Of a stretch of DNA of 35,820 nucleotides, positions 1 through 7,301 are shown one piece after another (position 1 is the first letter of the stretch; each line of letters opens with the position of its first letter). A model generated the notes under the pieces. The model did no database searches. It saw only the letters and a list, made by a program, of their open reading frames with translations, and was not told the DNA's origin. This DNA comes from Flammeovirga sp. OC4 (lineage in GTDB: Bacteria; Bacteroidota; Bacteroidia; Cytophagales; Flammeovirgaceae), in assembly GCF_000812565.1 (NCBI RefSeq), contig NZ_JTAM01000084.1:1-35820 (forward strand), given 5' to 3'. Position numbers and translations under genes: made by a program.

Positions 1-64
1 TAGGACATAAAAGCCTGCAGAATAATTGACTAGAAGTTTGCTGTAATTTAGTTTACAATGTATT
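1..64 (+). repeat. Partial copy of dispersed repeat, terminal part
   Basis: The stretch resembles the last 60 or so bases of the full-length repeat at 16589-16842: a GCAGA/ATTGA-rich block, then AGTTTGCTGTAATTTAGTTTACAATG. The conserved terminus is at 45-64. The rest of the element would lie left of the window. It abuts the stop codon of the sugar kinase gene. Confidence 0.6.
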
Positions 65-926
65 AAATACTTTTATAATCAGGCATTGCCCCCTTATGAG
101 TACATACAAAAGCAGCTACCTCTACAGCTTCTTGGTGTAATTCTTTCAATGGTTTTCCCTTGAGCAGTCCCATTACCATTGTTGCTGTAAAAGCATCACC
201 AGCACCAATCGTATCAGCTACATCAACTTTAGGTGTTTTAAAATAAGAGTCTTCATCAGCAGTGACTAAATAAGAACCCTCTTTACCCATTGTAAGAACC
301 ACCATTTTAAGATTAAAAAAAGCAATTAAAGCTTTTAACCTCACCACTGTCCGTCCTTCAATCTGAAACATATCAATCAAAACGGTGATTTCATCTTCAT
401 TAATCTTTAAAATATCGGCTTCTAATAAACACTTCTCTATCAATGCTTTTGAGTAATATTGTTGTCGGAGATTGATATCAAAAACCTTCAAACAATTTTG
501 TGATACAATACCAAGTGCTTCTTCAATTGCTTTTTTACTTTGCGAGGCCCTTTGTGCCAATGAACCAAAACAGATAGCATCAGCTTCTTTTAGTTTAGAT
601 TTTGCCTCATCTGTTAGAAGAATGGTATCCCAGGCTACATTTTCATGAATTGTATAAGACGGTTCTCCTCCCTCTGTTACAGCGACTGTAACTGTCCCCG
701 TTGGTAATTTTGATGGATTGAGAAACGCGGATACGCCTTTCTGTTGTAATAACTCCTCAATTTGATGACCTAGTTTATCATTCGATACCGCACTGATAAC
801 GTATGCTTCTGCACCCTGTTGTGCACAATGATAGATGAAGTTTGCCGGTGCACCTCCTAACTGTTTTCCTTCCTTTAAAATATCCCATAGAATTTCTCCT
901 ATGCCTATGACAATTGGTTGTTTCAT
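63..926 (-). CDS. PfkB-family carbohydrate kinase, probable fructokinase
   Basis: A cytoplasmic sugar kinase that would phosphorylate a hexose, most likely fructose, with ATP. The 287-aa length is normal for the ribokinase/PfkB family. The N-terminus carries the substrate-loop pattern GEILWD followed by LGGAPANF at about residues 10-30. The C-terminus carries the signature DTIGAGDAFTATMVMG near residues 236-251, where the GAGD aspartate is the family's catalytic base. The overall pattern resembles Bacteroidetes fructokinases, but the substrate is inferred. The ATG at 926 is the first start and gives a family-typical MKQPIVIGIGE beginning. The gene is monocistronic as seen here and divergent from the AraC gene. 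The upstream minus strand has TACCTTTT, one base off the TAnnTTTG -7 consensus. Confidence 0.88.
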   Translation of the reverse strand: MKQPIVIGIGEILWDILKEGKQLGGAPANFIYHCAQQGAEAYVISAVSNDKLGHQIEELLQQKGVSAFLNPSKLPTGTVTVAVTEGGEPSYTIHENVAWDTILLTDEAKSKLKEADAICFGSLAQRASQSKKAIEEALGIVSQNCLKVFDINLRQQYYSKALIEKCLLEADILKINEDEITVLIDMFQIEGRTVVRLKALIAFFNLKMVVLTMGKEGSYLVTADEDSYFKTPKVDVADTIGAGDAFTATMVMGLLKGKPLKELHQEAVEVAAFVCTHKGAMPDYKSI

Positions 927-996
927 TGTATTCTTTTTCTACTAAAATAGGGATCATCTTTGTGTTTTCTATCATAAAAAAGCGTTTTTTAAAAGG

Positions 997-1004
997 TAAA
1001 TTTG
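997..1004 (+). promoter_or_regulatory. Candidate -7 promoter element of the AraC gene
   Basis: TAAATTTG matches the Bacteroidota -7 consensus TAnnTTTG exactly and lies 126 nt before the AraC ATG. I see no convincing -33 TTTG at the usual spacing, so the call rests on the -7 box alone. Confidence 0.35.
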
Positions 1005-1055
1005 CGAAAGTAGAATATGAAAGACTTACAGAAATACATATTGAACACTGACTAT

Positions 1056-1075
1056 AACTTAGTTTGCAGTGTATT
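1056..1075 (+). repeat. Isolated copy of the dispersed repeat terminus
   Basis: AACTTAGTTTGCAGTGTATT differs at three positions from the copy at 45-64. It is an orphan terminus with no recognisable repeat body, sitting between the divergent kinase and AraC genes. Confidence 0.45.
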
Positions 1076-1130
1076 GAAGTTATATTTACATATTATCTTA
1101 ACAAAATCTTAAAGAGCATCAGGTTTGAAA

Positions 1131-2012
1131 ATGGAAATAAAACGATTTAAAGAGATCAATACATTTTTTGAAACTACTGGATTTGAAAAAAGAACTGATA
1201 TTCCAGCATTTTTTGTTTTTCGATTTGAAGAACTAAATATTGATACTGCCTTGAAGATGCCTCCTTATCAAAAAGACTTCTACCAAGTAGCATTGATGAT
1301 TAATGGAGAGAATGCAAGTGCTTCTATTGATGTTCAATCAACTGATAAACTTGGAAATACTCTTTATTTTCTATCTCCTGATCATATTTTCTCTTGGCAA
1401 AGAAATAGTAAAATGACCGGGTTCAATGTCTTTTTTAAAGCAGAATTTCTTGATTTCTTTAGTGGGAATTTTAAAAGTGAGTTTTCATTATTTGATCTTT
1501 CTAATAAAAATTTCATCAAACTTGATTCAAAAGAACTTCAAAATATATTGATCGATTTTGAAAAACTATACAAAGAGTATAACACCCCTAATTCTTACCG
1601 CCATCAGATTTTACAATCTTCTTTATTGTCGCTCTTATTCAAATGTAAAAGTATTGATGAGGAAAAAGGAAGTACGAAAAATCTATCCAAGAAAGAAGAG
1701 ACCATTAACCGTTTTAGGAACTTAGTGACGAACAGTTTTATCAAAAATAAAAAAGTGAGTGACTACGCTGACCTATTGAATGTCTCCTCTAATTATCTGA
1801 ATCAAACGGTAAAGTCAGTGACGGGAAAAACAGCAAAGGAGGTTATTTCCAACCAAATCATTCAAGAAGCCAAACGATATTTGAAATATTCAACTGATGA
1901 TATTTCTGAAATTAGTTATGCTCTTGGTTATGAAGAACCCACACATTTTATTCGTTTTTTTAAAAATCAAACGCAGATCACCCCAAATGAATATCGAAAA
2001 AACCTAATGTAA
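1131..2012 (+). CDS. AraC-family transcriptional regulator
   Basis: A 293-aa one-component DNA-binding regulator. The C-terminal 100 residues carry the two AraC helix-turn-helix motifs: one around VSDYADLLNVSSNYLNQTVK and a second around ISEISYALGYEEPTHFIRFF, ending in the typical TPNEYR tail. The N-terminal 180 residues would be the ligand-sensing cupin-like domain and show no recognised motif. The ATG at 1131 is preferred over an in-frame TTG six bases upstream. The gene is followed 84 nt downstream, in the same direction, by the NmrA-like oxidoreductase. Bacteroidota AraC proteins often control such an adjacent oxidoreductase, so that is the likely target. Confidence 0.9.
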   Translation: MEIKRFKEINTFFETTGFEKRTDIPAFFVFRFEELNIDTALKMPPYQKDFYQVALMINGENASASIDVQSTDKLGNTLYFLSPDHIFSWQRNSKMTGFNVFFKAEFLDFFSGNFKSEFSLFDLSNKNFIKLDSKELQNILIDFEKLYKEYNTPNSYRHQILQSSLLSLLFKCKSIDEEKGSTKNLSKKEETINRFRNLVTNSFIKNKKVSDYADLLNVSSNYLNQTVKSVTGKTAKEVISNQIIQEAKRYLKYSTDDISEISYALGYEEPTHFIRFFKNQTQITPNEYRKNLM

Positions 2013-2096
2013 TTTTGGTCATTTTCCCATTGTTTTTGGTTATCAGTCGCCCTCCTTTTTCGCCGACATTTGTAGAAACAAAATTTAAAAAAGACA

Positions 2097-2951
2097 ATGG
2101 AAAAAATAATCGTATTAGGAGCAACAGGAAATATTGGTCAAGCTGTTTTAGAACACTTACAAAACAGAGATGTGGAAGTTTATGCAGGTGTGAGAGCTGA
2201 AAAAGATTTTGACAAAGTAAAAGGGGCAACTCCCGTTATTGTTGACTTTACAGATCAAGAAAGTTTAGATCATGCCCTTGCGGGTAAACAAAGAGTTTTT
2301 CTTGTGACTCCATTGATGCAACACCCAGAGGAAGTAACCAAAAAAGTGATTCAAGCAGCTCAAAAAAATAACTTAAAACATATCGTAAGAAGTACTGCCT
2401 CTGGTGCGGATAGTAATGGTCAGATCCAAATGGCACGTTGGGCTGGTAATAGTGAAGACCTTATCAAAGCTTCTGGCTTGAACTACACTATTCTTCAACC
2501 TTTCAACTTTGTACAGAACTATATCAATTACTACGGACAAACCATCAAAGAATACAATGGTTTTTACATTCCAAATGGTGATGCTGAATTATCATTATTG
2601 GATGTCACTGACCTTGGTGAAGTGGCAGCAATTGCACTTACTAATGAAGAGCATTTTGGTAAAACGTATGCATTGAGCGGCCTTAAATATTCCAATGAAA
2701 AGGTAGCAGAAATCATCAGTGATGTCGTTGGAAGAAAAATTTCTTATATCGATGTCCCTGAGGATAAAGCAAAAGAAAGTATGCTTGACAACCAAATGCC
2801 TGATTGGCTTGTAGAGGCTATGATGGAATTAAATTATATCATTAAACAAGGATGGACTGCCGGTTATTCAGCAGATTATAAAAACATCACGGGTAAGGAA
2901 TATACAAGTGCTAAGGCCTACTTTGAGAAGAATAAAAATGCTCTAAAATAG
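2097..2951 (+). CDS. NmrA/SDR-type NAD(P)-binding oxidoreductase
   Basis: A 284-aa atypical short-chain dehydrogenase/NmrA-like protein. The N-terminus has the Rossmann dinucleotide-binding pattern VLGATGNIGQAV (GxxGxxG, residues about 6-17), followed by a beta strand with VYAGVR and an acidic loop. The usual YxxxK catalytic pair of classical SDRs is not evident, which fits the atypical NmrA/QOR2-like group (quinone or redox-sensing reductases). The substrate is unknown. The ATG at 2097 opens directly onto the Rossmann strand, so there is no signal peptide and the protein is cytoplasmic. It is probably controlled by the AraC protein encoded just upstream. Confidence 0.85.
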   Translation: MEKIIVLGATGNIGQAVLEHLQNRDVEVYAGVRAEKDFDKVKGATPVIVDFTDQESLDHALAGKQRVFLVTPLMQHPEEVTKKVIQAAQKNNLKHIVRSTASGADSNGQIQMARWAGNSEDLIKASGLNYTILQPFNFVQNYINYYGQTIKEYNGFYIPNGDAELSLLDVTDLGEVAAIALTNEEHFGKTYALSGLKYSNEKVAEIISDVVGRKISYIDVPEDKAKESMLDNQMPDWLVEAMMELNYIIKQGWTAGYSADYKNITGKEYTSAKAYFEKNKNALK

Positions 2952-2970
2952 AACTTCATTTTCTTCTCTT

Positions 2971-3011
2971 AAAACAACAAAGACTTTCACTAGGAAAGTC
3001 TTTGTTGTTTT
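2971..3011. terminator. Bidirectional intrinsic terminator
   Basis: Perfect 18-bp inverted repeat (2971-2988 and 2994-3011) with a 5-nt loop. The A-rich and T-rich arm ends give a U tract in both directions. It separates the convergent oxidoreductase gene and the T9SS protein gene. Confidence 0.9.
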
Positions 3012-3036
3012 GATACACCTAATTAAATCCATCGAT

Positions 3037-6000
3037 TCAGAAAATTACTTTATGTACACTTCTACTATTTTGATCATAGATATGTACAATGTACAGCCCT
3101 CGTAAATTAAGGTTTACTTTTTCCTGACTCCCCGTCAACGCCCTCTCAAAAACCTTTTGACCACTGATGCTATAAATCGTCATCATTTTGCCATTCAATT
3201 GATTTTCCGACTGAATATTTAATTCTTGGTGGGAAGCCTTAAATACTTTGATCGTAGGATCGGTAGAATGAACACTCAACGCCCCTTCTTTTCTAATGAT
3301 AAAAGAGTATGTTTTCGTTAATCCTGTTGGTGAAGTAACCGTAATGGTAAATGTGTTTCCAAATGTTCCATCCCCTTCAATGGCATAAGTAGCCTCTTTA
3401 TCTTCAGTGAAAGCTGAAACTGTTGGGAAAATACCACCTTGTACCTCAATTTCATGGAATAAAATGGCTGGATTAAAATCTTTATAAAGTACGCCGTCTA
3501 AGTAAACTTCTGCTAAGTTGGCATTACTTGCCGCTCCGTCTTCCGTTACAAAATATACTTTGTATTCTTGTTTGAAAAGTGTGTCTTCTGCTGTTACAAT
3601 AATGGTTGTCACTCCAGGAATTGCAGATGCCGCAATTACTTCTACATTTGCTTTAGCATGACGAGCTGTAGCATTGACCACTGGAATTTCAGTGGCATCG
3701 TCTGCAAGTACGTAGTTGTAGGAGTAGACCTCATTTTCAAAGTCTGGTACGGTCACATTGTTTACTGTAAGATCTGCGAGCTGAGCATCTTTATTTTGTT
3801 TGTGCACTATCATTGCATTCCCTTTGGTAAACATCATTAATTCTACTTCTGCAGTTGAATTATCATTACTCTCTAAAGCGATGGTATTTATGCCTGCCTC
3901 TACTTCAAATTTGCCGGAAATAATCACATCAACCTCTTCTTTTAAATTCCAATTCTGATCATATACTTTGGCTTTCTCTCCACCTCTATATTCAATGTAT
4001 TGAGAATGTTCAGTCGTTGCTCTAATCATCGTATTTACACTCAAGAAAGATTCTCCAATTCTAAAACGGGGTTGTACAATATTTTGCTCTCCTGACAGTA
4101 CTCTTACAATAAATTGAGGAGATTGTTTATGGTATTTATTATTCAATTCCAGAGTTTGCCCAAAAGACACTTTCTCGTATGGAGCATACATTCCATCTTC
4201 CTGTTTCATATGGAAGTATTGATGATGCTCGTCTTCTGAAGATAAGTCGGAAGTCACTTCTGAATCTTGAGACATCATTTGTATAGGCACTAAAAAGAAA
4301 TCATCTTCCGTCTCTCTCAGTTCAAATGTGGTATAAGATGCAAACAACCTACCTACATAAATAAAATAGGTATCCATCATTGTTTGTCTCTGTTCCTCTG
4401 TTAACAATTTACTCGCCGCTTTCCACTTCGGTAATAACGATAAAAGTTCATCTGTTTTTCCATACGTTTCAAATTCTTCTAGTGTAATACCAAACATTGG
4501 ATCAGGACGTAGAATTGAGAAGTTTCTCCCGTTATGAGCCGCTTGAATTCCCAACATATAATTTGCCGCTAGAAGGTTTGAAGCCGGTGTTTGAACCCCC
4601 TTATTCGTTGTACTATTTCTTTCTAATTTTAAAGAGGGTCTGGCTTTGTTATGATCACCTACAGGAGAAGTCAAATATGCTTTCGTGGAGTTAATTTTAT
4701 ATTCTAAATATCCGGTATCTGGCTCTCTCCCGTTTGACGTTCTGACCACAACAGGATGATCGATCTTCTCATATACTTGCTCGGCAAACTTTCTGAACCC
4801 CCAGCTTCCATCAAAAGTATGGATCTCTGCACCATCAAATAATGCATTCGATATCTGGCAATCATTTAAAAGACTAGCATAGTTTGTAGTAAGTGTTTTA
4901 AACAATTCAGAGTTGTTTTCGGGAACAAAAACCTGATTATATGCTAAAAGTATTCCCTTAACGTTTGTACCTTCTTGGTGAGCAGAAGTAATGGTGGATA
5001 AAAAACCTCGATGATTAAGCGTAAACTTCCAAGTTCCATCTCCCATATCTTCAATACTCTCAATGATCATCAATTCTTGTCCAACCTGTAAATAATTGTA
5101 TTGAAAGAAAGTAGGTAAAGGTGAGGACAACTTACCAAAACTATTTGCAGCATCATCAAGTGCATCTGGAATAGTGTACCATTCTTCTTTGGGGTGAAAT
5201 AATATCTCAGTATCAGTATCCAAAACGGCTTGTATTAATGTTCCATCCACCCATGACGCTAAATCATTCGATAGGTTTTCTCCTGAATACAATGGATCAT
5301 TTTTCCCAATTCCACCACTAACATAATGAATATTAATACTTCTGTTATTTTCTCTTTGCAATTGAGAATATTCTTTCAAAGCGTCCTGACTTCCAAAAAT
5401 ACCATCGACCTCCCAGTTAGGTTTATCTTTTGGCCAAAAACCACCATGCCACATATTTGTAAAAAAGTTTACCGTCGTAACATCAGCTTTATCAAGGTAC
5501 TCTTCAAAAAGAGGTAATTCTTCAACATTTTGAGGGGCAATATACATTACACTTTGATCCTCAAACATTACTTTCCATTCTTCCACCCATTGTACAGCTC
5601 TGTCATAATTCCACTCTCCATCAACTTTTGGATGAGGCATAGACTCATTCCCCCATGCTTGTAAAATGCTTTCGTCTTCCTCTGCCTCATTCGTGTAAGT
5701 ATATAGAGCAAAACCTCCCTTCTTATTACCTTTATATCTTTCCCATAGATGTTCGAATCGAATTCTCTTAGTTTGATCCACCCCAAATTCATAGACCATA
5801 TAATTGTAAGCCAATGTTTTCACTTTAGTATCAGTGACACCCAAATACAATTCCATATAGCTTCCTTCAGGCAAGTCACCATAAAAATCAACTAAATCAA
5901 ATGACAAATAGGTAGGGTGAGGAGTTATCTTAAAAGAAGCATAATAACGATTATCACTTGTAGCAAAGACGTAATCATCTCCCGATGTATAAAAGTTGTC

Positions 6001-6291
6001 CATTGAAATGGCTTCTTGACCGGGTAGTGTCAATGTAAAATGATTGAAATTGGATACCTCTCGTATTAGCTCTTTCCCACTCTCTAAAGTAATAGAGTTA
6101 AACGTACCATCAGTACCCAAAACTAGGGTAAACCGTCCTGTAGAAAAGACCACCTCTTGTGTCACTTTTTCCAAATTTTCTGGTAGTGTTTGAGAAGAAA
6201 TATCCTGCCCTTTTACCATTTTTATATTAATGAATAGGGTAAATATTATTATTAAAATAGAAGTGGTTCTTAAGTAGTAAAAATGATTCAT
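3037..6291 (-). CDS. T9SS-exported putative glycoside hydrolase
   Basis: A 1084-aa secreted protein. Residues 1-29 form a signal peptide ending KGQ. Residues 40-160 look like a beta-sandwich. Residues about 245-640 look like a (beta/alpha)8 glycosidase-like barrel containing FFTNMWHGGFWP (276-287) and LFDGAEIHTFDGSW (484-497), where an acidic FDGAE strand end could be catalytic. The next beta-rich part is followed by one or two cadherin-like beta-sandwich repeats (about 858-1005). The last 72 residues are a type A Por sorting domain (TIYSISGQKVFE, GLYIVHIYD, ending KVIF). The T9SS tail predicts export and anchoring or release at the cell surface. Its neighbours include an alpha-galactosidase, so a glycan substrate is plausible. 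I do not recognise a CAZy family, so the enzymatic role is inferred. Confidence 0.75.
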   Translation of the reverse strand: MNHFYYLRTTSILIIIFTLFINIKMVKGQDISSQTLPENLEKVTQEVVFSTGRFTLVLGTDGTFNSITLESGKELIREVSNFNHFTLTLPGQEAISMDNFYTSGDDYVFATSDNRYYASFKITPHPTYLSFDLVDFYGDLPEGSYMELYLGVTDTKVKTLAYNYMVYEFGVDQTKRIRFEHLWERYKGNKKGGFALYTYTNEAEEDESILQAWGNESMPHPKVDGEWNYDRAVQWVEEWKVMFEDQSVMYIAPQNVEELPLFEEYLDKADVTTVNFFTNMWHGGFWPKDKPNWEVDGIFGSQDALKEYSQLQRENNRSINIHYVSGGIGKNDPLYSGENLSNDLASWVDGTLIQAVLDTDTEILFHPKEEWYTIPDALDDAANSFGKLSSPLPTFFQYNYLQVGQELMIIESIEDMGDGTWKFTLNHRGFLSTITSAHQEGTNVKGILLAYNQVFVPENNSELFKTLTTNYASLLNDCQISNALFDGAEIHTFDGSWGFRKFAEQVYEKIDHPVVVRTSNGREPDTGYLEYKINSTKAYLTSPVGDHNKARPSLKLERNSTTNKGVQTPASNLLAANYMLGIQAAHNGRNFSILRPDPMFGITLEEFETYGKTDELLSLLPKWKAASKLLTEEQRQTMMDTYFIYVGRLFASYTTFELRETEDDFFLVPIQMMSQDSEVTSDLSSEDEHHQYFHMKQEDGMYAPYEKVSFGQTLELNNKYHKQSPQFIVRVLSGEQNIVQPRFRIGESFLSVNTMIRATTEHSQYIEYRGGEKAKVYDQNWNLKEEVDVIISGKFEVEAGINTIALESNDNSTAEVELMMFTKGNAMIVHKQNKDAQLADLTVNNVTVPDFENEVYSYNYVLADDATEIPVVNATARHAKANVEVIAASAIPGVTTIIVTAEDTLFKQEYKVYFVTEDGAASNANLAEVYLDGVLYKDFNPAILFHEIEVQGGIFPTVSAFTEDKEATYAIEGDGTFGNTFTITVTSPTGLTKTYSFIIRKEGALSVHSTDPTIKVFKASHQELNIQSENQLNGKMMTIYSISGQKVFERALTGSQEKVNLNLRGLYIVHIYDQNSRSVHKVIF

Positions 6292-6457
6292 CAGATTTCT
6301 AAAAATGATTGTCTAAAGAGTAAAAAATGTGTAATTACCAGATTGAAAAAAACTTATCAACTGTCTTATTCAACTCAACCCGTTATTAAGTCAAAATGCC
6401 TTTAAATTTGATATAGATAATATCTTTTCATCTTTTTTGAAGGCAAAAGCTTCCATT

Positions 6458-6473
6458 GAACAGAATTGTGTAT
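6458..6473. promoter_or_regulatory. Candidate operator shared with the 809-aa gene
   Basis: GAACAGAATTGTGTAT lies 167 nt before the start of the T9SS protein gene. Its 13-bp core AACAGAATTGTGT is identical to one at 12290-12302 upstream of the 809-aa secreted protein gene. The core is a near-palindrome (AACAnAATTnTGTT). Confidence 0.35.
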
Positions 6474-6507
6474 AATGTGATATGCATACACATTCTATTT
6501 CAAAAAG

Positions 6508-6741
6508 TTAGAAAGGAAAAAAAATTCTTCGTTTCTCTAAGAAAAATAAATGATGGAAAATGCTGCTATTTGTCAACTTATGATTGACAAAAAAGTATTT
6601 TGAAGGAGTGTTATTACCATTACCGATGCTACGACCTTCGCTCTTTTCTAAAACAAAATTCATAATACATGTCTCTTGTTGTTCTATAGAAAGTATAGCA
6701 AATGGAATAATTGATAGTAATAATAAATATAAGTTTTTCAT
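6508..6741 (-). CDS. Doubtful small exported protein
   Basis: A 77-codon ORF whose first 18 residues (MKNLYLLLLSIIPFAILS) look like a signal peptide. The remainder is short, basic and aromatic-rich, with no recognisable domain. It lies within a repeat-bearing intergenic region. It could be a real small exported protein, a decayed gene remnant keeping only its signal sequence, or chance. The start at ATG 6741 gives the MKN beginning common to exported proteins in this window. Confidence 0.3.
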   Translation of the reverse strand: MKNLYLLLLSIIPFAILSIEQQETCIMNFVLEKSEGRSIGNGNNTPSKYFFVNHKLTNSSIFHHLFFLEKRRIFFPF

Positions 6742-6935
6742 TACAAATTCATTTTAATCATACTATTGGTATATGGGTAGTCGTAAAATCAAGTAAGGGA
6801 AAACCCTTTTCCGTTTTTAATAATTCATTTCTTAATACATCGTAAAGTAAGGTATCTTATTGTTCATTTCGAAGGAAAACAAAATTTGTGAGTAGTCTAT
6901 ATTTTACAATTGTTTGCTTTTTTATAATCCAACAA

Positions 6936-7103
6936 CTGTAATGCTAAGTTTTCGTTAAATTTTAATCAACATTTCTACAAACATGTATAGGCTCCTACTT
7001 TCAAACTTCTTTCTTCTTCATTTTTCCATTGATGAAAAACGAAGCAAAAAATCTAGGCTTAGAAGTCAAGGCCAGGAGAAAACTAACAAACTAAAATGGT
7101 AGA
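6936..7103 (-). repeat. Deletion derivative of the dispersed repeat
   Basis: Read on the minus strand it begins TTCTACCATTTTAG, as does the DNA upstream of the copy at 21502. It runs to GGCCTTGA, then jumps straight to CTTCTAAGCC and continues through the GCTTCG hairpin and the GAAGTTTGAAAGTAG block to a degenerate terminus. About 115 bp of the central part present in the full-length copies is missing. Confidence 0.65.
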
Positions 7104-7196
7104 AAACTCAATGGCGCGAATGTTAAGCGTCAGCCTCATTCGTGTCCTTCAGATCATTAGAAATCTCCTGATTTCTAAATGTCATAAATATTCGAA

Positions 7197-7216
7197 AATT
7201 TAGTTTACAGCGTATT
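7197..7216 (+). repeat. Isolated copy of the dispersed repeat terminus
   Basis: AATTTAGTTTACAGCGTATT matches the copy at 45-64 at 18 of 20 positions. It lies 36 nt before the terminator of the alpha-galactosidase gene, in opposite orientation to the deletion derivative at 6936-7103. Confidence 0.5.
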
Positions 7217-7250
7217 CAGAGTGGGTGATACGAAGTACTTAGAAATAAAA

Positions 7251-7280
7251 AAAGCATAGGCTCAATTGAACCTATGCTTT
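7251..7280 (-). terminator. Intrinsic terminator of the alpha-galactosidase gene
   Basis: Arms AAAGCATAGG (7251-7260) and CCTATGCTTT (7271-7280) are perfectly complementary. On the minus strand the hairpin is followed by a T-rich tract (TTTTTTTATTT). It starts 22 nt beyond the stop codon at 7302. Confidence 0.88.
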
Positions 7281-7301
7281 CCTGTATTACTGAAATGATA
7301 A

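Larger units (their letters stand above)
6292..7301. other. 1-kb intergenic stretch with repeats and one doubtful ORF
   Basis: Between the T9SS protein gene and the alpha-galactosidase gene. It holds a candidate operator at 6458-6473, a doubtful 77-codon ORF at 6508-6741, a deletion-derived repeat copy at 6936-7103, a second repeat terminus at 7197-7216 and the terminator at 7251-7280. The GCGAATG/CATTCG arms around 7116-7143 form a weak 14-nt-spaced inverted repeat. No other gene is apparent. Confidence 0.6.
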
